Source: Hyphomonadaceae bacterium UBA1001 (lineage in GTDB: Bacteria; Pseudomonadota; Alphaproteobacteria; Caulobacterales; Aquidulcibacteraceae). Taken from it: a stretch of 11,823 nucleotides of DNA. Below the pieces are notes generated by a model that did not search any database, was not told the origin of the DNA, and saw nothing but the letters and a program-made list of their open reading frames with translations. This document shows positions 6,750-11,823 of this stretch, piece after piece. The position numbers were made by a program, and so were the translations under genes. Position 1 is the stretch's first letter; every line of letters begins with the position of its first letter. The DNA lies in NCBI GenBank assembly GCA_002291875.1, contig DBAV01000107.1:775-12597 (forward strand). The letters run 5' to 3'.

Positions 6750-7091
6750 CGCGCTGCGCGCCCGCACACGACGACGCCCCAGGCGGGGTCCCGTCAGGCG
6801 GGAGGGCGGCGCTGAACGTCACTCTATCTCTTGAACTGTCACGCCGAAGCGCCCGGGGGCGCCGCAACAGCCATGCCTCGTTGTGGGCACGTTTCGCGGA
6901 TGCAAGCGGTGCCAGATCGTTTCCGTCCGGATGCGCTTTCACCTTCGGCGGGAGAGGTAAACAGTGGCGCTGGCGGTGTCAAGGCCTCGCGGTGAAGTTT
7001 TTTCGCGGGGTGGATGGCGCTGTGGGGAAGGGTCGTGTTTGCAGGTGGTTGCTCTGTCGGTGCCTGGTCCGCCTCTGATTACGGACCCTCA

Positions 7092-7156
7092 GGAGCCCGG
7101 GCCTCCGGGCCCGGTGGTTCGGGGCAGGCGACCGCGCTTGGAAGCGCGGGCTCCGG
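7092..7156. repeat. 65-bp inverted-end element, copy a
   Basis: It starts GGAGCCCGGGCCTCC and ends GAAGCGCGGGCTCCGG. Ends GGAGCCCG and CGGGCTCC are inverted copies. Inside are CCGGGCCTCCGGGCCCGG (self-complementary ends) and CCGCGC...GCGCGG, so a two-armed cruciform is possible. Confidence 0.8.
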
Positions 7157-7198
7157 TGGTTCGGGGCAGGCGACCGCGCCTGGAAGCGCGGGCTCCGG
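7157..7198. repeat. 65-bp element family, partial copy b (42 bp)
   Basis: This is a direct tandem copy of the last 42 bases of the preceding element (7115-7156), differing at one base (CGCGCCTGG for CGCGCTTGG). It lacks the leading GGAGCCCG half. Confidence 0.8.
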
Positions 7199-7209
7199 TG
7201 GTGCGGTAC

Positions 7210-7274
7210 GGAGCCCGGGCCTCCGTGCCCGGTGGTTCGGGGCAGGCGACCGCGCCTGGAAGCGCGGGCTCCGG
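7210..7274. repeat. 65-bp inverted-end element, copy c
   Basis: This is nearly identical to 7092-7156 (GGAGCCCGGGCCTCC at the start, GCGCGGGCTCCGG at the end). It lies 27 bases downstream of the stop codon of the - strand gene ending at 7302. Confidence 0.8.
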
Positions 7275-7301
7275 TGCCGCGCGCTCCGGCGCCGCGCCCG
7301 G

Positions 7302-9809
7302 TCAGCCGCCCCGGGAGGCGTCACGGCGCGGCGGGGTTTGGTCGATCAGGGGGCCCAGAAAGGCGCGGGCCCCATCGACCATGGGCAGCAGCGCCTCCAG
7401 CCCGTAAACCACGTCATCGCTGAGGCGCTCGCGCCGCCGCGTGGCCAGGTCGACCCGTGGCGTCAGCTCGGCCAGGCGGTCGTCGGCCGTGCGCAGCGCG
7501 CGCAGTGCCGCGCCTGTACGCTGGATGACCTCGTCCGCGTTCTCGGGCGGATGGGGCAGGTGTCCCTCACACTCGGGGGCGCCGCACAGCGGCACCAAAC
7601 CCGGCCACACCGCCGCGTCGCGGATCGCCACAAGATTGGCCTGGGCCGAGCGCAGGCGGTCACGGATATGGGCCGTCCGGCGCCGGACGGTGGAAATCCT
7701 GTGCCCGCGATTGTCTCGCCTCAGGTCGTGCGGCAGCTGTTGCAGACGCCACGCCAGAATTCCCAACAGTTCCGTCACCCCGCGCACGTCGTGCCAGCCG
7801 GCATCCTGATTGCGGGCACCATGCCGTCCGGCGAGCGGTGCCCGGCGATAGTCCTCCAGGGGACCATGGCGCGGGGCGTTGTGCATGGCCTCGGCCGGAA
7901 CATCGACACCGTGCGCCTGCAGCCATGCCATCACCTCGTACAGCACGCCCGGGTGGGCGTTGGCATTGCCCCGCCCCAAGGCGTGGCCAAAGCGCAGACG
8001 CCCGTCGGTGACCTGAAGCTCGATGGCGAGCGGATACTGGGGATGGTCATAGACCAGCCAGATCACCGGCCGTACGCGCGGGTGAAAGGGCTGGAACGTG
8101 TTGCCCATGCAATTGCTCATGTGCGCGCCCGCCCAACGGGCCGAGGCAGGGTCGCAGATGGCCACGATGCGATGGCCTGTGACGGGGCCGCGGCGACTCT
8201 CCAGCGCTGCCAGAAAGAGGGCGGGCAGTTCGTCCAGGTGGTGGCCGAGGCCCTCGACGCGGGTGCGGGCTGGCGGCGCTGGCGCGGTGGTCTGTTCGCG
8301 CTGGAGGCGCTCGGCGGTCTGTTCGCGCTGGAGGCGCTCGGCGCGCTGACGCGCGATTTCAGCCTCGCGGAGGCGTTCTGCCTCGGCTTTGGCCAGGCGC
8401 GCGGCCGCCAGTTCGGCTGCCACCGCGCTGTCGGCCAGCAGGCCCTCGGCCTCGAGCTTTGCGGCGCATTCCAGAAGGCGGGCGGGATCGCGGAACCATC
8501 TGCCGCCCGCCAGGGCGGACTGGCGACGCTGCGGCGAGAGGGCGGGCAGCGACGCCAGCACCGCGCGCAGGACAGCGATCTGGAACGCGGTTGCGCCGAC
8601 CAACCCATTCAGCACGCGGGGCTGGCACAGCGTGTCCGGCAGCACCTCGAGCGCTTCGATGACGCCGGCGTCGATCGTCTCGACATACCCCAGGATCATG
8701 TTGCCACGCGGCCCGGCCAGACGCAGGGCCAGGCGGCCGAGAAAGCCGGCCTTGACGGGCAGGCGCGCCGAAAGGTTCATCTTGCGGATCGCGCTGCGCA
8801 GTCCGGGCGTGTGCTCGAGGTCGATCAGCGTGCCGACGTGGCGGTGGATGCGCCCCTGACGGGCCCGCACCAGGACGCCGACTGCCTCGACCGCCTCGCG
8901 GCGCGCCGGTGACAGGTCCGGGTCGGCCAGCCGCTCGGCCAGCAGGACGTCCAGATCCGCCCAGAGCGGTTGCATCGCCAGCAGGCGACTCTGGTGCAGC
9001 TGATGCTGGCGGTCGCGCTCTGCGCGGCGTTCGGCGCGCCGCCGCTCGGTTTCCTGTTGCAGCTTCCGGCGTTCGGCCTGTTCGGCGCGCGCGCGGGCGC
9101 GGTCCTCGCGCCCGGTGATTTCCGCGTCGATGGCGGCAAGCCCGGCCGCCTGCTCATCGGACAGGCCGCCCGCGCCCGCCAGGAACGCGCGGCACCGGGC
9201 CAGCGACGCCCGCGCGCGCTCGATCCGCGCTGTTTCGGCTGCGTCGTCGGCCAGTTCGCCGGCATCGGGCGCCGCCAGGTCTGCGATCCAGTCCGGACCC
9301 GCCATCCATTCCGGGCGGTCGCCGGGCGCAATGGCGTGGATCGCGTTCGTCAGCATCAGGAGGACCTGCACGCGTTCGGTGCTGGCGCCGAAAAAGCAGG
9401 CCACGAATTCGGGGGTCAGAAACGGCTTGGGAAGGCCGACGACCGCTTCGATCACGGCGACATCGACGGTCTTGACGGTGTGGAACGACTTCCACGCCCT
9501 GGTGACATGCAGGCGTGCCGACAGGCGCGCGAACAGGTCGAGGTCGGTGAAGGGCCGTGAGCCCGCATCCAGGCGCTTGATGGTGCTATGCAGGCCGCGG
9601 GCACTCTTCAGGCCAAGGATGGTGGCAATCAGCTCGGGGATGCAGCCCTCGCGTGCCGCCACGGCGCGCTGGGACGCGGCGAGGCGCACCTGCGTGGTCC
9701 AGTCCGCACCGGCGAGGCGCTGCTGCAGCAGGGTGTCCAGTTGCGCCCACAGGAAGTGGTTCGGGGGGGTCGCATAGCTGGCTTCCCTGGATCTGAAAAA
9801 CCGGGACAT
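7302..9809 (-). CDS. uncharacterised multi-module paralog C with PcfJ-like core (835 aa)
   Basis: No named function is recognised. The layout in order: module repeat 1 (residues about 20-170, LWAQLDTLLQQRLA ... GLHSTIKRL ... VKTVDVAVIEAVVGLP); a charged helix likely to be coiled coil (225-275); module repeat 2 (281-437, LWADLDVLLAERLA ... QGRIHRHV ... PGLRSAIRKMNL ... VETIDAGVIEALEVLP); a second charged coiled coil (445-507) with a perfect 9-residue duplication; and a core at 545-640. The core has GAHMSNCMGN (Asn566, Cys567), VIWLVYDHPQYPLAIEL and RFGHALGRGNANAHPG, resembling PcfJ-like proteins. Residues 742-753 (C-x4-C-x2-H-x2-H) could bind a metal. It is soluble by appearance. The start at 9809 (MSRFF) follows a G7 run; an in-frame ATG at 9860 is an alternative. 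It is the only cassette paralog with both an intact frame and an intact core. The nearest upstream gene on the strand is the MerR-domain gene, 214 bases away. Confidence 0.8.
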   Translation of the reverse strand: MSRFFRSREASYATPPNHFLWAQLDTLLQQRLAGADWTTQVRLAASQRAVAAREGCIPELIATILGLKSARGLHSTIKRLDAGSRPFTDLDLFARLSARLHVTRAWKSFHTVKTVDVAVIEAVVGLPKPFLTPEFVACFFGASTERVQVLLMLTNAIHAIAPGDRPEWMAGPDWIADLAAPDAGELADDAAETARIERARASLARCRAFLAGAGGLSDEQAAGLAAIDAEITGREDRARARAEQAERRKLQQETERRRAERRAERDRQHQLHQSRLLAMQPLWADLDVLLAERLADPDLSPARREAVEAVGVLVRARQGRIHRHVGTLIDLEHTPGLRSAIRKMNLSARLPVKAGFLGRLALRLAGPRGNMILGYVETIDAGVIEALEVLPDTLCQPRVLNGLVGATAFQIAVLRAVLASLPALSPQRRQSALAGGRWFRDPARLLECAAKLEAEGLLADSAVAAELAAARLAKAEAERLREAEIARQRAERLQREQTAERLQREQTTAPAPPARTRVEGLGHHLDELPALFLAALESRRGPVTGHRIVAICDPASARWAGAHMSNCMGNTFQPFHPRVRPVIWLVYDHPQYPLAIELQVTDGRLRFGHALGRGNANAHPGVLYEVMAWLQAHGVDVPAEAMHNAPRHGPLEDYRRAPLAGRHGARNQDAGWHDVRGVTELLGILAWRLQQLPHDLRRDNRGHRISTVRRRTAHIRDRLRSAQANLVAIRDAAVWPGLVPLCGAPECEGHLPHPPENADEVIQRTGAALRALRTADDRLAELTPRVDLATRRRERLSDDVVYGLEALLPMVDGARAFLGPLIDQTPPRRDASRGG
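8289..8342. repeat. 27-bp perfect tandem duplication inside gene C
   Basis: Two identical 27-bp units (8289-8315 and 8316-8342) encode a doubled TAERLQREQ-type stretch in the second coiled-coil linker. The duplication is in frame and lengthens the helix by nine residues. Confidence 0.9.
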
Positions 9810-9813
9810 CGGA

Positions 9814-9827
9814 CCCCCCCAAAAAAA
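9814..9827 (-). repeat. T7-G7 homopolymer pair at the start of gene C
   Basis: On the - strand seven T are followed directly by seven G, ending 4 bases before the ATG at 9809. The G run is the only Shine-Dalgarno-like sequence there. Length changes would alter spacing, or the frame if the upstream ATG at 9860 is used. Confidence 0.8.
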
Positions 9828-9936
9828 CCTGCTCAAAGACCGGACGCACCTGGCCTGCATGCCGAATCCGGCATTGCGGTCACCCCACGGTGGGGCTCAG
9901 CAGGCAAGAATGGGTGCGGTGGGCCGTATGAGAAAG

Positions 9937-9990
9937 GAAATAGGGTCTATCTTCGCCCCCTTCAAGAGGCGAATGCAGTATCACTGTCAA
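9937..9990 (-). promoter_or_regulatory. candidate promoter and dyad upstream of gene C
   Basis: On the - strand TTGAAG (9965-9960) and TATTTC (9942-9937) are 17 bases apart. An inverted repeat, TTCGCC (9952-9957) with GGCGAA (9968-9973), overlaps the -35. A consensus-like TTGACA (9990-9985) lies further upstream, followed by the small palindrome CAGT-GAT-ACTG, but it has no good -10. The stretch is AT-richer than its flanks. Which hexamers are used cannot be decided here. Confidence 0.3.
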
Positions 9991-10023
9991 TGTATTGCGG
10001 TGGGGGTGCGGCAGGCCCTCTTT

Positions 10024-10929
10024 TCACTCCACGAGACGGACCTTGCGCGCCAGCCGGGCCAGTCTGGCGCTGGCTGCCGCGCGCTCGCTCAGCTCGGCTT
10101 CGAGCTGATCGAGGCCTGCGATCAGGTCGCGGTGATTGGCCATCGACTCGGCCATCGACTCGGCCATCGTGCATTGCCCGTCCCGGATGTGGGTGCGCGC
10201 AAACCGGTTCATTGGATCGATGCGGTGCTCCGCCTCGATTTCCAGCCACTGCATCAGGTCATCGGCCAGAACATCCAGATCGGCCGCCGCCAGGCGCGCC
10301 AGACCGCCCAGGCGCGGGACGCGGTTGCGCATGTGCACCAGCGCGGCCACCATTTCCTTGCGATCGCGTTCCTCCGGCGAGCCGGTGTCCAAAAGGTCAT
10401 CATCCAGCGCGGGGCGAAATCCTGACAGGCGCCTTTCGGTGCCCGACTTGGGGTGACGCAGCCTCACACCCGTGCGTGCTTCCAGTTCCGGGGTGATCTC
10501 GCTGCGGATCGCCATGCGGATCTTGGGCAGGGGCATGCCGTGCTCGCGCCGCAGGTGGAAGGCGATGAGAAGCTGGACGGCGTGGCCAGCGGTATAGTGC
10601 AGATTGCGCCCATGGCGCTCCATCTCGCTTATGACGCCCTCGGCTGCATAATAGCGCACATTGCGCAGGAATTTGTCCTTCAGCGACATCAACTCTTTTT
10701 CGACCTTGAGGTCGCCGGCGTCCCACCGCCGTCGCAACGCGATCCACTCGTTCATCTCGCTGTCTTCGGAGATCACCGCCGGCGCGTCCGTCAACAAGTC
10801 CCTGCGGCCCATGCGCCGCTCGAGCATGCCCTGATACCAATAGGGGAAGCGGTCCCACAGATGTTCGAACTCGCCCTCGAAGGCCCAGATATCCTCGGGC
10901 ACTTCCATAAGAAAACTTGACAGACCCAT
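10024..10929 (-). CDS. protein with internal MerR-type DNA-binding domain (301 aa)
   Basis: Residues about 87-142 read as a MerR-family winged helix-turn-helix: VRYYAAEGVI, then RNLHYTAGHAVQLL, LRREHGMPLPKIRMAI. These correspond to the family pattern of 'IRYYE..GL', 'YR.Y...D...L' and 'LR..G.sL.eIr'. In classical MerR proteins this domain is at the extreme N-terminus. Here about 85 residues precede it, with aromatic and acidic content (EDIWAFEGEFEHLWDRF), and a helical C-terminal region of some 150 residues follows it. No Cys-rich metal site is visible, so an inducer cannot be suggested. A 12-bp tandem repeat encodes MAESMAESMA near residue 255. The start at 10929 has GGGAG 8 bases upstream; the frame is open to 10983, which would overlap the candidate promoter. 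Likely role, inferred: regulator of the cassette, possibly of itself. Confidence 0.75.
   Translation of the reverse strand: MGLSSFLMEVPEDIWAFEGEFEHLWDRFPYWYQGMLERRMGRRDLLTDAPAVISEDSEMNEWIALRRRWDAGDLKVEKELMSLKDKFLRNVRYYAAEGVISEMERHGRNLHYTAGHAVQLLIAFHLRREHGMPLPKIRMAIRSEITPELEARTGVRLRHPKSGTERRLSGFRPALDDDLLDTGSPEERDRKEMVAALVHMRNRVPRLGGLARLAAADLDVLADDLMQWLEIEAEHRIDPMNRFARTHIRDGQCTMAESMAESMANHRDLIAGLDQLEAELSERAAASARLARLARKVRLVE
10138..10169. repeat. 12-bp tandem repeat inside the MerR-domain gene
   Basis: GGCCATCGACTC occurs at 10138-10149 and 10150-10161, with a partial third copy to 10169. It is in frame and yields a repeated MAES tetrapeptide. Confidence 0.85.
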
Positions 10930-10937
10930 TGCAAAGG

Positions 10938-10942
10938 CTCCC
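10938..10942 (-). promoter_or_regulatory. ribosome binding site of the MerR-domain gene
   Basis: GGGAG on the - strand sits 8 bases before the ATG at 10929 and supports that start. Confidence 0.65.
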
Positions 10943-10976
10943 GGTCGCCCTGGCGACGACACAACAGCCAACACCT

Positions 10977-11008
10977 CTAGCACGGACTCCGCGACAGAGA
11001 CAGTGCAA
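10977..11008 (-). promoter_or_regulatory. candidate MerR-type promoter/operator with 20-bp spacer
   Basis: On the - strand TTGCAC (11008-11003) and TGCTAG (10982-10977) are 20 bases apart. A 27-bp dyad, GCAC-N3-CTC-N7-GAG-N3-GTGC (10980-11006), covers the spacer. MerR-family regulators are known to bind dyads within unusually long (19-20 bp) spacers, and the gene downstream encodes a MerR-like domain. The hexamers are imperfect, so this is a hypothesis. Confidence 0.4.
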
Positions 11009-11100
11009 CCGTGAAAATACTGGCATGCGTCGACAGGCGGTGCCCTTTGGCCCGCGTCCCCGCGTCATCGGTTGGGTGGATGCCGGCCGCCGGCGTGCGC

Positions 11101-11823
11101 TCAGTACACCCGCTTTTTGGGCGGAATATACTCGATTTCGTTGGTCATCGTATACGAGTGCACCGGGCGGTAGTCGATCGTGGTGCGCCCCGTAGCCTCG
11201 TCATACCAGGCCAGGGTGTGCTTCATCCAATCGCCGTCGTCGCGCTCGGGGAAGTCCTCGCGCGCATGGGCGCCGCGGCTCTCGGTGCGGTTGGCCGCCG
11301 AATTGACCGTGACGATGGCCTGGCTGAGCAGATTGTCGAACTCGAGCGTTTCCATCAGGTCCGAGTTCCACACCAGCGAACGGTCGGTGACGCGGATCGA
11401 TGGGGCCCCGCGGTGCACCTCGGCCATCCGGTCCACCCCTTCCTGCAGGGTTTCGCCGGTCCGATAGACCGCACAGGTCTCCTGCATGGTCTTTTGCATC
11501 GACAGCCGCAGGGCCGCCGTGCCCTCGGTGCCCGACGCGTTGCGGAACCGGTCCAGGCGCGCCAGGTGCGCCTCGCCCGCCCCCTTCGGCAGCTCGGGCT
11601 GGCGCGCCCCCGCTTCCACCAGATCCCCGCAGCGCAGCGCCGCCGCGCGGCCGAACACCACCAGGTCGATCAGCGAATTCGAGCCGAGCCGGTTGGCGCC
11701 GTGCACGGACACGCAGGCCGCCTCGCCCACCGCCATCAGGCCGGGCACCACCGCATCGGGATCGCCGCCCACCTTGGTCAGCACCTCGCCATGATAGTTC
11801 GTGGGGATGCCGCCCATGTTGTA
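11101..11823 (-). CDS. sdhA: succinate dehydrogenase flavoprotein subunit, 5'-truncated by window edge
   Basis: This is the C-terminal 240 residues, about two fifths of a normal SdhA of some 600. SdhA is the FAD-bearing catalytic subunit of membrane-bound complex II, oxidising succinate to fumarate in the TCA cycle. Visible are MGGIPTNYHGEV, then the FAD/substrate region VVPGLMAVGEAACVSVHGANR with LGSNSLIDLVVFGRAA (the HGANR histidine and arginine belong to the active-site region). The C-terminal domain follows with RTESRGAHAREDFPERDD, then YIPPKKRVY at the end. These match E. coli SdhA block for block. The reading frame is intact to the stop at 11101-11103. In many bacteria sdhB follows sdhA; here the next gene on the strand is the MerR-domain protein 171 bases away. 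Confidence 0.97.
   Translation of the reverse strand, partial: YNMGGIPTNYHGEVLTKVGGDPDAVVPGLMAVGEAACVSVHGANRLGSNSLIDLVVFGRAAALRCGDLVEAGARQPELPKGAGEAHLARLDRFRNASGTEGTAALRLSMQKTMQETCAVYRTGETLQEGVDRMAEVHRGAPSIRVTDRSLVWNSDLMETLEFDNLLSQAIVTVNSAANRTESRGAHAREDFPERDDGDWMKHTLAWYDEATGRTTIDYRPVHSYTMTNEIEYIPPKKRVY

Larger units (their letters stand above)
6738..7301. other. 564-base gap upstream of paralog B
   Basis: The gap contains the AAGGA ribosome binding site at 6745-6749 for the start at 6737 and, between 7092 and 7274, three copies of the 65-bp element family. Between about 6760 and 7080 I see no gene and no convincing promoter. TAGAGT occurs on the - strand near 6820 but lacks a good -35 partner. 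Confidence 0.6.

Noticed and set aside
4931..7274. Repeats as a CRISPR array
   Set aside because: Units are 65 and 110 bp, adjacent copies lack unique spacers of constant length, and no cas genes are present.
7014..8912. Long + strand open frame of 632 codons opposite gene C
   Set aside because: It is antisense to a gene with clear internal module duplication, and it crosses the 65-bp repeats. Its length reflects GC-rich antisense openness.
3195..10929. Cassette as an insertion sequence or integrative element
   Set aside because: No transposase, integrase, terminal inverted repeat pair, target duplication or tRNA attachment site was found at its edges.
10930..10983. Start of the MerR-domain gene at the in-frame GTG 10983
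   Set aside because: It overlaps the candidate promoter; the ATG at 10929 has a GGGAG at suitable distance.
11082..11094. GCCGG/CCGGC hairpin after the sdhA stop as a terminator
   Set aside because: Only a 5-bp stem and no T tract; too weak to call.

Overview
The window is GC-rich and coding-dense. The RecA and SdhA sequences look alphaproteobacterial, most likely Rhodobacterales-like; this rests on recognition of protein character and base composition, not on a database search. Two housekeeping genes cut by the window edges frame it: recA (5' end missing) on the + strand at the left, and sdhA (5' end missing) on the - strand at the right.

Left block (1-3124, + strand): the recA C-terminal portion; an ~830-base gap with a possible short transcript ending in a textbook intrinsic terminator and an inverted pair of double-hairpin elements; then a complete NAD(P)-dependent aldehyde dehydrogenase with a good ribosome binding site. 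A strong GC hairpin at 3145-3178 separates it from the convergent - strand genes.

Central block (3195-10929, - strand, about 7.7 kb): an accessory-looking cassette. In transcription order it holds a protein with an internal MerR-type DNA-binding domain (10024-10929), an 835-residue multi-module protein (7302-9809), a related gene broken by a frameshift (6737 down to 5177), and a third related gene (3195-4628). The last three are paralogs. All share an N-terminal helical module with a G-R-L ... G-L-R ... K/R-L signature, present once in each of the two shorter proteins and twice in the long one, so four copies in the window. The long protein and the broken gene also carry an M-x-N-C plus 'plAl' core that resembles PcfJ-like proteins; the third paralog has lost the N-C pair. 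No transposase, integrase, tRNA or CRISPR array was seen.

Two gaps in the cassette hold copies of one 65-bp GC-rich element with inverted ends. These lie immediately downstream of the long gene and of the broken gene, and in the latter gap they are embedded in a 110-bp tandem repeat. A dyad inside a 20-bp promoter spacer upstream of the MerR-domain gene fits autoregulation.

Right block (11101-11823): the C-terminal 240 residues of SdhA. No sdhB follows within the window, so the cassette may sit where the sdh operon would normally continue.

How the cassette genes work together is unknown. The one supportable idea is a MerR-like regulator placed upstream of a co-oriented series of expanding and decaying paralogs whose N-terminal module is conserved and whose remaining regions diverge.
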